Assembly (NCBI GenBank): GCA_000447185.1
Contig: KE647169.1
Coordinates: forward strand, 1 to 37,666
Source of the DNA: Vairimorpha apis BRL 01
Taxonomy: Eukaryota; Microsporidia; Nosematidae
Direction: 5' to 3'
Length of the DNA: 37,666 nucleotides
Positions within the stretch are counted from its first letter, which is position 1. Each line of letters opens with the position of its first letter. The notes under the pieces are model-generated. The model was not told where the DNA came from, did no database searches, and saw only the letters and a list, made by a program, of their open reading frames with translations. The position numbers and the translations under genes are program-made. Shown piece after piece: positions 1 to 12,246 of the stretch.

Positions 1-244
1 AAACAAAAAACTAATATTATATGCATAAAAAATATTTTTTATTGTAATTTTTATTGGATATTTATTAGAAAAACTAAAGTTATAAAACTTTTGTTATTTT
101 ATTAGTTAAAATGCTCGTATTGTTTAATTTTATAAAATTTAAAATATTTTACTAATCAATTAATATTTATTATTAAATAAAATTCATATAAAAATTATTA
201 AATTTACAGATATAAATCTATTTTAAAACAATTATAAATTTTAT
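1..244. other. AT-rich flank, no gene seen
   Basis: Very AT-rich sequence downstream of the PDCD5-like gene. I see no reading frame, tRNA or repeat that I can support. Confidence 0.5.
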
Positions 245-510
245 TCATTCCTCATCACTCAAATCAAAACAATTATTTCTTCTTTTAAATTGTATTTCGT
301 TTTTTTATTTTTATCTTCTAATTTATTCACTATACATAAATATTCATTATAAGATATTCTATTTCGTGTGCTGTGAAAATGTTGAATAAGCAGATCTTGC
401 AATAATTTACCTTTATCTTTATTAATATGTTTTAAATTATTTAATGATAGTAGACTTTTATCATCTAATATTTGTCTGATTATTTCATCATTATTATTTT
501 TATCTGACAT
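245..510 (-). CDS. PDCD5: PDCD5 / TFAR19-family protein, -1 frame change near the C-terminus
   Basis: Small helical protein of the PDCD5 (DNA-binding TFAR19) family, found in archaea and eukaryotes. In animals it is linked to apoptosis and prefoldin/CCT; its role in microsporidia is unknown. The core has the family pattern: a helix starting LLSLNNLKHINKDKG, then LLQDLLIQHF, then an N-EY-LCIVNKLEDKNKK helix. The open frame from the ATG at 510 runs to a stop at 259 with an unfamiliar tail. Shifting -1 inside the A7 run (coding strand, 300-306) restores the family basic and acidic tail QFKRR...LSDEE with a stop at 245. That gives 88 residues, slightly short for the family. A CCC motif lies 3 bases before the start. 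I am confident of the family; whether the frame break is real is undecided. Confidence 0.75.
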
Positions 511-513
511 TTA

Positions 514-516
514 GGG
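514..516 (-). promoter_or_regulatory. CCC start-proximal motif of the PDCD5-like gene
   Basis: CCC on the minus strand, followed by TAA and then the ATG. CCC or GGG just upstream of the start codon is a known microsporidian expression signal, and it supports the chosen start. Confidence 0.6.
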
Positions 517-785
517 TTTTTTTAAATATTAAAATTTATATATTCTGAACAAATTTTATGAATTAATATTTAATGATAAAAGTTTAAATTTAAAATAATT
601 TAACGAAAAATATATTAAACATTATAGTAACTAATTAATAGTTTTTTATAGATTTGAAAAAAATATTCATACATGTTTGATCTTTAAATAAATTTGAATT
701 AATAAATTAAGTTTTTTTGAAACTAAATCAGTTTAAAAATTAATTATATATTTTTAATTTAAAAATTACAATATATTTACATTAA

Positions 786-3700
786 TCATTTATTTTTTAC
801 TTTTATGCAATCTATAATTTTACAAACCCACTCACTTTTTATTAATTCTTCATAAAATATTTTTAACCCAATGGGAACATATTCTGAATTATAATATATC
901 CACATTAATGTAATAAGTTTGTTAACATTGTTTTTTTCATTTATCATCGTTTTTAATGCATTACTAGAATGAATTGTTACAAGATTTCTATCATTAAGGT
1001 TATCAAAAAGATAAATAAATATTAAATTTGTATTAAAATAATCTTTAGCTATAAATGTATTATTCTGCAACAATCTTCTAATTTTAAAATAAGTATTTTG
1101 ATTTTCTAAATAACTTATGTTATCCCTGTATCGATTAAATATATTTTTTAAATGAATAAATTTAATTTTACAAATGTAACTTAAATAAATACCGTATGTT
1201 TTTATAAATATTTTATCATCTTTTACAACTTCGAATATTTTAGTAACAGGATAAATAAATTTATCATTTAAATTTAAAATATTTAAACATTCTTCTGCTA
1301 TTGCAAAATCAAATAACTTAAATACAAATTTATGTTGAATTAATTCTAACCATCCAGTTGTAAAAAAAGGACATACACTTGGTTTTAAAATATTTATAAC
1401 ATCATATACTGTCTTAATATTTTCATTTGTATCTTCTATTATATCAAATAATTTAGTAAAAAATCTACATATAAATTTAATAAATAAATAATTTCTTTTT
1501 CTGTATGCGTCTATAAAAACTTCTAATGTGTCTTTTATATACAAATTTATATTATTCTTACACAATTTAGAAAACAAGTCAATTTTGTAAAAACAATATT
1601 CAGTAGGTACTTTATGATGTCTAACAAAATGTTCCCAACTTGATTTGAAAGCAGATTTTACATTCACACTTTTAAAAATTTTTGATTTTTTAGTATCTAA
1701 AAAAATATTAAATTTTTCATTTTTTACTATTTCTTCAAATTCCGATGTATTAAAATTTTCAAACAACATCATCAAAGAAGATATTTTTTGAAAAAAATCA
1801 TAAACTTTTGTGTTGTCGCTTAAATTTGAAAGTGACTCTAAAGTTGCTATAAAATCATAAACAGTACAAATTTGAACGTCTTCTGTTAAAAGATTACTTA
1901 ATAAATTAATTATAAAATCAATGTTTTCCTCGTTATTTAAACTCTTTGCTAATGCTTGATCATATTCTACAAGATTTAAAAGTTGATATTCTATAAATTT
2001 ACTAACAAATTTAACACTAAATCTCCTCGGATCAGATGAATAAATTAACCAACTAAGAACTTCTTTTTGTGTTCTATGTGAAATTTTAAACACGTTTTTA
2101 AGACATTGAAATAAAAACTCTAAAGAATCTTCTTGACTAACAAAATCAACATTTTCTGATATTCCTGAAATATTTGTCTGATTACCTATTTTTACTAAAT
2201 GTCCTGTTATATACTTACAAAGTTTTAGGCATTCTAAATCTTTATCCTCACTTTTTACAATAAATGAAATTATTCTATTAAATTCTTCTTCAGAATTATT
2301 GCCTAATAAACAATGCCATTCTTCAGAAACGAAATCAAGGCTATTTTCAATTTTTTTTCTGCTAATTTGAAGTAAATGAGATTTAACTTCTTGATAATCC
2401 ATCTGCTCAATTGGTTTAATATGAATTTTTTCAACATGTGTTGTATTTTCAAGAATTTCTAAATCTATATCCGTATTTGTCCCATATCTAATTTCAGTAT
2501 TTTTAAAATTTTCATTTATTAGATCACTAATCCTAGAAACTCCAGATCTTTCAATTAAATCACAACAGTTTTCTTGATTATTTGTAACTAAAAAATTAAT
2601 TTCTTCTGGTGTCAATTCGATGCTCGATAATTTCAAAAAATAATTTATATTTCCAGACATACAAGCTCTTAGAGGTTCTTGAGATGAAACATAACATAAA
2701 GATTTTGTTAAATTTATAAGTAAATTTCTAAATAATGGAAAATCATTGCCTTTTTCAACTTCAATAGTTTTAAACAAAGCCATTCCGGTTTTAAGTGCTA
2801 TTTCACAAGCATTTTCTACTATTGTTTCAAAAATTTCTCTAATACTAAAATCAAAAGCTAGTGATATCACATGTTTAATATTTTCATTATCTATTTTAGA
2901 AAACCCTGAACTTTCGTTTTGAAAACTATATTCTAACAAATAATCTCTTGTCTTTTGATTTAAAATTGGTTATAGATGTATGAGTAAGAGGTAAATTAAA
3001 AAATTTAAATATTTCGAAAATTTCTTTTCTGACATTTTGTAATGTACATGAATAAAGTTCACTTAAAATATTTAAAATTCTCATTAGCCACGGATTATTT
3101 GGAACAAAAATTTTTCCTTGTTTTCCTTGTTTTAATACACTACACAAAAAGGCCACACTAAATAAAATTCTTCTACATTCTATAGAATCAATCAAAAATT
3201 TCTTAAAATCAAATTTTTCTAAAATTACAATTTTGTTTCTAGCTAAAGTTAAACTTCCTATAATTGTACCCAACTTTTTTACAAATTCTATTTCGTTTTC
3301 CATATGAAAATTTAACAAAATTTTAGTGAAATTTAAACATGAATATACAAATTCAAAATTATTTTTCATTTGATCAGCTATTTTTATAATTACTGAAACT
3401 TCCTCTTTTTCTACAATTCTGAACAAAATAATTCCAAATTCTTCTTTATTTAAAACTTCTATATTTTCAGATATTTTTGAATTTTTTAAGTTATTTAAGA
3501 TGCTAATATGTTCATTTGACACATTAAACTTGAAACATAATTCAAATAATTCATGAAATTTCATCCTAGAATAAAAATTTTCGTCTACTAAAATTAATTC
3601 TTTTTTAATAAATTATTTTTGACATTTTCAATAGTTTCAATTTCGCTTAAAAATTTTGGCATTTTTCTTATAAAAGATTCTAAACATTTAAAAGCAAAAT

Positions 3701-5251
3701 GAAATTCTCTATCCGTTTCAGGATAACGCAAAGATTCTTTTAAATAACTAAGAGCTACCTTTAAAAACGGTTTAGGAATAATATCGTTCTTAATTAATTC
3801 ACCGTAAAAATTAGCTAATAGATCAGAATTTGGCAGTTTGTATAAAGCAGTATAATTTTCAATTAATGTGCTAAAAATTCTAAATGTTAATTCTTTTAAA
3901 TTATTATCTCCTTTTTGCATTTCTTTAATATTTTCAACACCTTCTTTAATGGTCATTTGAGAATTTATAATTGAACTAATAAAACTTGACGCTTGTTCTT
4001 CTATATTATAATCATTTCCTTTTTTATTTTAATAATTTGTGGAATTTGTTTTTTCAATTGATTTAATCTGTTTATGGTCTCAAAATTTAATTGTCTTTGA
4101 AATAATTCAATTGTTTTTATAAATGTTATAATAATCTCTACGGTTAGTGGAAACAATTTATCAATAATTAAATTATTTAATTTGACATTTAAATCAAATT
4201 CACTCTTCATTTCTGTAATTCCTTGAACTTTAAATTCAATATAATTTATTAATATATTTGCAAAAATGTCTTTTTTTGATACCATCATATTATTAAGCCA
4301 AATCCCTAAATTTAAATGATCTCTTAAAGAACTTAATATAATAATATCCATACAAATATTAGGAGGATCCAATTCTTCACTTACAAAAGGTAACATCTTT
4401 TGTTCTAAGATGATATCTAATACTTTTGACAATGAAATACCATTCGACATATATTTTTGTAAATTTTGTAGTATAATTTTAGATATATTCTTAAATAAAA
4501 TATAAAAAACAAAATTACTTGACGATCCACGCATAAAATTAATCAATAATTCATCAAAAAATCTTTTAAAAGAAGGGTAAACATGTGATAAACCTAGAAG
4601 ACACCATTCTGGTGCTTTTTTTGCAATTTGTTCTATTAAAATGTTAGAATCTAGTGTTTTTATACACTCAAATAGCTCAACACAATTAAAAGTACTTTCA
4701 TAATTTAAGATATTTTTAAAACGTAAATTTCTTGTTTCTTCTAATTTTACTATTCTTTTAAAAAAAACATTTGAATAAAGTTGTGTTTTTCTTTCATCAC
4801 TTTCAATAATAAGTCTAATGAAATATATTTGTGATCTTGAATTTTTCCATCTTTTAAAAAAAATTTCATACGGAACTGTAATAATTCCAGATATACAAAC
4901 CCAACAATCAATTATAACATATAATGAATCTAAAGACCAAATATTAAAATCTTCTTCTAAAAAATACGAATAAACATCTCTCCAATTAATTTCTTCTAAA
5001 TTAATTTTAATAGCTTCCATGATACCTTTAATATTCCAATTTCTCTCTGGAAAATCTGCCATAAATAATATCATTCTTGCAATTTCTTTTTTTTCAATTT
5101 GTCTTTTCTGCTTAATTCTTTGTAGAATTTCACTTATTAAATCTTTATTTATTTCTTGAGGATCAAGCCTCTCTAATATCTCTTTAAGATCTAAAACAAC
5201 AAATTTATCAAATATTTTATGTTTGTCTTGTTTCTTCTCTGTCGATTCCAT
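786..5251 (-). CDS. NOT1: NOT1 / CNOT1, scaffold of the CCR4-NOT deadenylase complex (four frame segments)
   Basis: NOT1 holds the cytoplasmic CCR4-NOT complex together, binding the CAF1/CCR4 deadenylases and NOT2-NOT5. Four adjoining open segments read in CNOT1 order. Segment 5251-4001 is helical, with a W-K and a DHLNLGIWL stretch typical of the HEAT region. Segment ~4022-3594 matches the tristetraprolin-binding-like domain (LKESLRYPE). Segment ~3606-2926 is the MIF4G domain that binds CAF1 (TLARNK, VPNNPWLMRILNILSELY). Segment ~2970-786 holds the CNOT9-binding domain (REPLRACMSGNI) and the C-terminal NOT1 superfamily domain (GWLELIQHKFVFKLF, YLFDNLND). The joins are -1 in A6G at 4020-4025, -1 in A6G at 3601-3606, and +1 somewhere in 2930-2970. 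The joined product is about 1488 residues, shorter than yeast or human NOT1, and the CNOT10/11-binding N-terminus appears absent. It starts at the ATG at 5251; no CCC motif is close. If the breaks were real and unrescued, this core gene would be dead, which is unlikely. Confidence 0.85.
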
Positions 5252-7836
5252 GCCTTTAATTTTTTTTTATTTTTATATCCATCTCACAAAATTGAACATT
5301 CATTTTTGTATAATTTAAAAAAAAACATTTATAAAATGTTGAATGATGATCATAAAAATGTAAACAAAATGAAATTCAATAATCAATAAGTTGAAAATTT
5401 TGATATGTTTAAAAAAATATAGAGAAATATTTCTAAATATGAATTTTTATACATTTAAATTTTTTATTCTTTGTCTGATATTTTTTAATAATCAAATAAA
5501 TTTTTAATAAATAAAATTTAAAAATTAACAAATATAATTTAAAAAATCAAAAAATTATAAACAAAAAACATTTTTTTTAATTAATTATTAAAATTTAAAT
5601 TTTAAGTAAAAAATACTTTTTTTAGTAATTCTAAGGTTGATATTTAAAAAAATAAATAAACTAAATGTCAAAATAATTAAATTTGACATATATGTATAAA
5701 TATAGATTATTGATTTTATTTATTCTTATATTTAATTATATAAAAAAGTTTGAATAATTAATAAAAAAATTAAAAATTATTTATATTGTTTTAAATTATT
5801 TTTAATATTATTGTATTAAATTTTAAAATAAATTTTTTTATATTTCAAAAAACAAATTAGAACATTGTTTTATTAAAAAAACCTATATTTCTTTGTAAAA
5901 TATTGTTTTTAAAATTTAATACAATAAACATAGGAATTTAATAAAATAAAAATTATTTTTTTTGGCTTATATTCTTTTTATTTATTAAAAAATATAAAAT
6001 TTTAAATTTATGTATTATTTTATTAAGAAAATTAAATTTTTAAAAAGAATATAAATATTATTCCAAATATAATAAACTTTAAATTAGGTATATCGATATT
6101 TCTGCTAAAAACATTTAAATATTTATGGTTTAATATTTTAAGGTAATTTTTAAAATGCAAAAGCTGTTTATTTTATGTTTACATAATAATTAAATGATAC
6201 AATTTTTTATATATTTTATGTATTGATTTTATTATGGCAATATTTAAAACATGCACATTAACCGTTTTGATATTTTTAAAGATTTTCATTTTTTATTGTT
6301 TATTTCTATTTTTTATTTTAAGAGACAGATATAATAGAAAATATCAAATTTTCTAGTTTAACAAGATTTTATTTAAGTATAAATTTAAAAAAATTTTTTT
6401 TGTATTATATATTAACCTATTTATATAAAGAATTTTAAGGAATTTACATACAAAATCAATATAAACTAAGCATAATAAAAAAACATGTTATTTTTAAATA
6501 TTCTGGTATACTTAATAAAAGTTCAATTTTATAACTTTTACAGTATTAAAATATACAAACAAATATCTTATGAAAATTTTTGATTTTTATATTTTAATAT
6601 GATAATAATATATCATTTCATTTATTTAACTTATTTTAATATACAAAAATTTAGTTGTTAAATTAAAAGAAACTACCATTAGCATTCTTCTGATAAATCA
6701 TGCAAAAAAAATAATCAAAAAATGAAGTCTTTAATTTTTTAATAAAATATTGTTCCAACAATTAACTAAATTGCTTTTAAAATTTTAAATTATATTAATT
6801 ATTTGCATATCTTTTATTTGTATAGATTACTTTTGATTTAATTGTCATAATGAAAAAAATTTTAAAATGATATTAAAATTATTTTTTTATAAAATTAAAA
6901 ATTAAATTAATAGTAATAAAATATTCTTTTACGGTTTTATTAAATATTTTTTTAATGTTAAAAATTTTTTTATTCATGATTTACTTTTTTATTTTTTTAA
7001 ATCAATATTTAATTTTTTCAAATTTATTTGAAATATATAGTATGATAACCTTTAAGATTTAAATTTATACAAAAAAATTATTTTATTACAGATTTTTCAA
7101 AATTAAAAAAATTTTAATATGAAAATCCATTAGAAAAAGTATTTTTCTTTATAAATAAAAAAAATTGTTTAAAATTGTAAGCAAGTAATATGAAAATGAT
7201 AAATTTAAAAAAAATAAATTAAATTATAATAAAGAGTGATTTTTATTATTTTTCTGGTTTTGATAAGATAAAATTTTTTGTTAATAAAAAAAAGTTAATT
7301 TTAATTTTAAAATTTATAATTATGGTAAATTTTTTAAATGAATTATTTTAAATGTTTTATCTAAAAATTTCAATATTTTTCTTAATTTTCTTACGTTTTA
7401 AACTATTTTATCTAAAAATTTTTAATATATAATTTTTCTAAATTTTTATAATTCAATTTAATTTACAAATTATAATGCTAAGAAACAAATATTTTTATTT
7501 TGTTATTTTAAATTTAACTATATATTATATTTGTATAAACTATTAGTATTAATAAAATTACACCTATATATATCTATTCTATAAATAATAAAAAATTATA
7601 AATATAATTTGTTTAATATATTGAAGAAAAACTGTATAGATCTATTATATTAAAGATTTTTGTAAATTAAATAAAAATAATTTTTTATAATGGTGAACTA
7701 AATATATACTGTATATTACAAAAAATTAAAAATATTAAAATATTAATAAATTAAAACATATGAAACATTTAAAATATACAAATTATATTTTTTATTGAAA
7801 CATTTTTTAATAAATATCAATTTATTATATTTAAAA
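5252..7836. other. AT-rich spacer, no supported gene
   Basis: A 2.6 kb stretch dominated by A/T runs and frequent stops in all frames. I see no domain, tRNA or CCC-ATG signal. A short phrase (TTTATCTAAAAATTT) occurs twice near 7356 and 7407. Confidence 0.5.
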
Positions 7837-8142
7837 ATGAACAATTCAAATAATATAAACAAAAAAACATGTTTAACAAAAAATAAATCCGTCTCAAAAC
7901 TTAAAAGTAAAGTATCAATTGATTATGATACATTTAATGTTGATGTAAAATCTCTTATATCTTTTTATGAAAATATAATAATAAATAATGATGATAATTT
8001 TTTCGAAAAAACGAAAAATAAAAATGTTAAACACAATAAAGATATAACATTTTCACCAATAAATCATAAAATAATACAAATTAAAAATAGAAGTTTTAAT
8101 TTTTTATCTTTAATTAAATTTTGGAACACATTAAAAATATAA
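7837..8142 (+). CDS. small hypothetical lysine/asparagine-rich protein
   Basis: A possible 101-residue protein, starting at the first ATG of a longer open frame. It is rich in Lys, Asn, Ser and Ile, with one more ordinary stretch (DYDTFNVDVKSLISFYENI) that uses a mix of codons unlike the surrounding spacer. There is no signal peptide or membrane helix and no family I recognise. It stands alone in a gene desert with no CCC motif. It could be a lineage-specific gene, a relic, or a chance frame; the length is modestly above what this composition gives by chance. Confidence 0.4.
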   Translation: MNNSNNINKKTCLTKNKSVSKLKSKVSIDYDTFNVDVKSLISFYENIIINNDDNFFEKTKNKNVKHNKDITFSPINHKIIQIKNRSFNFLSLIKFWNTLKI

Positions 8143-9168
8143 ATGTTTTTAATAGTAATTAATTAAATAATTTTTATAAGTATAAAAATATGCACATACG
8201 AAATATTTTAAAATAATATAATAAATTTTAATATTTAATAATCAAATATATGTAAAAATTGCAATTTTTAAAATTTTTATCTAATTATAATATTTAAATT
8301 GTGATTTAATTTTATTTGTTAAAGATATTTAAGATAATTTGTTTAAAAATAAACATAAATTATTCATAAAAAAATTTATGCAATTTTTTTTAATAAGATC
8401 GTATAATTTAATATTTAATTAAAATAACTTTTTAAAATTACTATATTTGTAATATATTTACTAGTATAATATATTTTATGAAATAAATTTGTTTTAATTT
8501 TATGCAATTTTTAGTATTTATCTTATATTTTTTTTTTCAAAAAGATAAAAAATAGTTAATATTAATTATTTAAAGTATTTGTAGAATATTTTAACATATA
8601 TTTAAACTATGTTCATAGTTTAATTTTTTAAAATTTAGTATATTTATTAACACTTTAAAATAATGAAACAAAAATGTCAAAAAGTAAAAAATAAATTTTG
8701 TCTACAATTTTACATATATTTTAAATCATATTTGTTATTAATAATTAAAAAATAATAGTTTTTGTTTTTATATAATTCCAGAAAAATTTAACTAGAAAAA
8801 TAATATTAAATTTACTAAAATAAAATGTATAAATTTAATTTTAAAAAATTAATATTAAAACTTAAATATAATATTTTTTAAAAATTTAAACTTTTTTATT
8901 TAAAAAATTAAAACAATATTGTAATTTTACAATAATATTAAAAAACATACATAATTAATTTTTTCTAAAAATATTATGCAATTTATAGTGCATTGTATAA
9001 TATATGTTTAATTTTTATACTTATGCACATTGAAATATTTTATTAAGATACATTGTGTAATATATGTAAAATTGTTTTAAATTAACGCAAAAAAGGATTT
9101 TTTATTACCCAAAAAACATATTTTATTAATACTAAGTAACAAAAAAAATTTAAAAACCTACCGTTCTT
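8143..9168. other. AT-rich spacer with a short direct repeat upstream of the ferredoxin reductase gene
   Basis: No gene is visible. The only structure I noted is a 17-base direct repeat pair at 8991-9007 and 9051-9067, described separately. Confidence 0.5.
8991..9067. repeat. 17-bp direct repeat, two copies 60 bp apart
   Basis: CATTGTATAATATATGT at 8991 and CATTGTGTAATATATGT at 9051 differ at one base and are exactly 60 bases apart. They end about 100 bases before the ferredoxin reductase start, so they could be upstream promoter elements. The low sequence complexity makes chance possible. Confidence 0.35.
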
Positions 9169-10043
9169 ATGAAGGTTTGTGTAATTGGTGCAGGACCTTC
9201 AGGATTATACGTTTCTAAATTTTTAGCATCTTACGTTGATAAAATATCAATTTTTGAAAAAAGTAAAGCAATAGGTGGTCATTATAAATATTCTCAAAAC
9301 CCAAAAATGAAATCTTTTTTAAGAATATTGGAAAATAGAAATGTCAATCTTATTACTAATTATAAAATTAACAAAAAAACATTTCCTAAAATTGAAAAAG
9401 ATCACGATGTTTTTATTTTGGCAACAGGTGGAAAAGAAAAATATTTTAAAAATAAAATTACAATAAATGGTTTAGATATATTAAAAAATCGTATAGATTT
9501 AAAAAGTTTAGGTAATAATGTCTGCATTTTAGGAATGGGAAACGTTTCACTAGATATAATTCGAAAAATTTATAAGTTTGTATCAAAAATTGATGTTTTT
9601 TCAAGGTCAAATATTATGGATAGCAAATTTACAATTAATGAAATGAGGGATTTAATCAATCAAAATGTTTTTAAAATTAAAATTAAAGAAGATAAATCAC
9701 ATGCTAACATTCAAAATAATAGAAGATATGAAATGTTTAAAGATTTAAAAGATAATAATTCTAATAAAATATTGAATCTTTTTTTTAATGCAAATATTAA
9801 AGATATTATCAAAGCAGAAGACAAAATTAAAGTTTGTTTTGATAATGAAAAAAAGATTAATTATGATAGTGTTATAACAAGTTTTGGATTTGTACCTAAA
9901 AAATTAAATTGCTAACAAAAAAACCAATTTTTAAGATTGGTTGGTGTGTAGAAGCACGAGGCAACATTTCCAATGCATTAATTGATGCAAAAAAACTTGC
10001 TGAAAAAATCATTAAGAAATTTAATTTGCGAAAAAATTCTTAG
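9169..10043 (+). CDS. FDXR: minimal NADPH-adrenodoxin/ferredoxin reductase (mitosomal), -1 frame change
   Basis: This flavoenzyme passes electrons from NADPH to ferredoxin for iron-sulfur cluster assembly; in microsporidia it acts in mitosomes. Residues 3-12 are the FAD-binding GxGxSG loop (VIGAGPSGLY). ILGMGNVSLDI is the NADPH-binding Rossmann turn, and KFTINEMRDLI matches the family FTIKELREL segment. The open frame stops at 9915. A -1 shift in A6 (9898-9903) continues into the FAD-binding C-terminus (IGWCVEARGNISNALIDA) with a stop at 10041-10043. The joined length is 291 residues, far below the usual 400-plus. The loss includes much of the region after the first Rossmann loop, so this is a pared-down form. 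No mitochondrial presequence is evident. The start at 9169 follows a CCG-containing leader. Glutamate-synthase-type oxidoreductases are the nearest alternative family. Confidence 0.85.
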
Positions 10044-10294
10044 AATACGTTTACTTTTTTGTAAGAATTTATAAGAAAATATCATTAAAATTCTTTTTTT
10101 GATATATGAAGTATTATTTTTAAGTGTTTTAAAAAAGTTTTACTTATATCTTTTTATTCTTTTTTTTAAATTAAAATTTAATTTGAGCTAAAATTTCTAT
10201 ATGAAACCTTATGACATTTAAATTATGTAACCAAATTTTAACATGAAACAATGTTTCAAAATTTAATATAAAAAAATTTTAATTTGTTTTGATA

Positions 10295-12246
10295 ATGAAA
10301 AAAGCAATTAACATCTTTTATGTTGCACTAGCTGTAACTTTTTTAGGAGTAGTATATTACGTCGTTGATTATAAGGGTCTTGGACAAAAGAAGCTGAATA
10401 AGCTATTAAATTTTGATGATCATACATCCAAGTCTACTACTAATGAAATGTTATTGAAGACTGCTAATGATAGAATAAATCAATTAGAAAAGAAATTTGA
10501 AGAACATATCAAAGAACATAATTCTTCATCGAAAGGAATTCCTAAGTCGAAAGCAAAAGAAAACAAATTAAATGAAACATTTAAAGTGTCTACGCCTGAC
10601 AAACATTTAGATTTAACAACTTTTACAAGCAATGAAAAATTAAAAGATTTAAAAAACGATGATAAAATTTTTAAATTAAATGAGATGAATAATATAAATT
10701 CACAAGATGATGGTAAAGAAAACCTTTTAGACCTTGTTAAATTGCTTGCGAAAGATAATGAGAGAGATATGATTTTAAAAGATACTATTAATTTAATTAA
10801 TCAAAAATTAGTTTATCCAAGTAAAGAATATGAAAAAAATAAACAATATGAAACAAAAAAATCAAATGAACCTATGATGAATAAATCATCTGTTTTAAAT
10901 GCATTTGAAAATAAATTTAAAGGAAATGTTGTTGATCTTACACCTAATTCAAATCAAAATAACGAAAATTTTATTATTAATAACACAAAAAATAACAATT
11001 CTTTAGAAAATAATTTAAATGAAACTTCTGGAATTAAAAAACAACCTATGGATATTTTTGGAACCGAAATATTTAATCCTTTTAACTTTACAAATATGCA
11101 AAAACCTCCATTTGAAGAATCATATGACAAAAAAGTTCCACCCTATGATAATATTTCTGATCTAACAGATATATTACCTAGATCAAATTCTAATTTGTGG
11201 CATCCTGTTTTTTTCGAGCCAATACGTCGATTTAATGATGCTCCTAAAATTATTCCGATAAATGAATCAGATGAAAATCCAAATTTAGTTTCAGATAAAC
11301 ATCTAAAAGAAAAAATAAAGAATTAAATTTTAAACCTATCGAGGTTAAAGTTGAAAAAAAAGATAAATTAAATTCAGATAATGAGGATAAAAGAATAAAT
11401 AATTCTGATTTATTCAATTTAGAGTCAACAAGTGATACTTTATTTGATTTAGATATTAATAAAAATGACAAAAAAGAAGAAGATAAAACTTCTAAAAAAG
11501 ATAAACAGGTTTCTAAATCGTTAACGAAGAAAAAACAAAGCCCAATTAGTGAACACAAATCAATAACAGATGATTCAAAAGATAACATTTATACTGCTAT
11601 GATTACAACAAATCAAATTAAAACAAATCTTGATGATTCATTGGTTAAAGACATTATGAAAGAATTTAACGATCGACCGAAAGATTTAAGTGAAACTATT
11701 AAAGAAAAAAAACTTACGAAATCTAAAAATAAAATATCATCTAAAAAAAAGTCTGATAATATTGATGATCAAAATATTAAATTTGAAAACAATAATGATC
11801 AATTAACTAAGAATTCAGTATTTCCATTTAAAAAAACAGAAAAAAATTCGGTAAAATCTGATTTTGATGACTCCCCATTAGATATATCAAAAAACAACAA
11901 AAATCTTAATAATAAAGATAATAGTTCTTCATCATTCCAGGTACTCGACGATAAAAATAACGTCTTGATTAAAAAGGAAGATGATGGGGAAATAATATTT
12001 TCAAATAATTTTCCAGTACATAACGATATAAATGCATTTGTTGAGAATAAAAATGAAAAAAAGGATGATGATCTAAAGACAGAAAAATTTAATGATGATG
12101 ATGAAACTTTATCTAATTCACTTAAAAATAATACAAAATCTGAAAAAAATCCAACACAAAGTGACTATACTTTATTATCAGGAAAAAATGATAAATTAGC
12201 AGAAACATTATCATCAGTTAAAAATTTATCAGAATCGGATGCATAA
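10295..12246 (+). CDS. membrane-anchored, charged low-complexity protein, -1 frame change
   Basis: I do not recognise this protein. From the ATG at 10295 it has one N-terminal hydrophobic helix (about residues 5-24, INIFYVALAVTFLGVVYYVV), which would serve as a signal anchor. About 600 residues follow, dominated by Lys, Asn, Asp, Glu and Ser, with short coiled-coil-like pieces (INQLEKKFEEHIKEH). A small Pro/aromatic patch (MDIFGTEIFNPFNFTN... LWHPVFFEPIRRF) near residues 250-325 is the most ordered-looking part. The first frame stops at 11326; a -1 shift in A6 (11310-11315) gives open frame to 12246, 650 residues in all. The same composition on both sides supports one gene. A surface, secretory-pathway or mitosomal outer-membrane protein are all possible. 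It follows the reductase gene by 250 bases. Confidence 0.65.
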
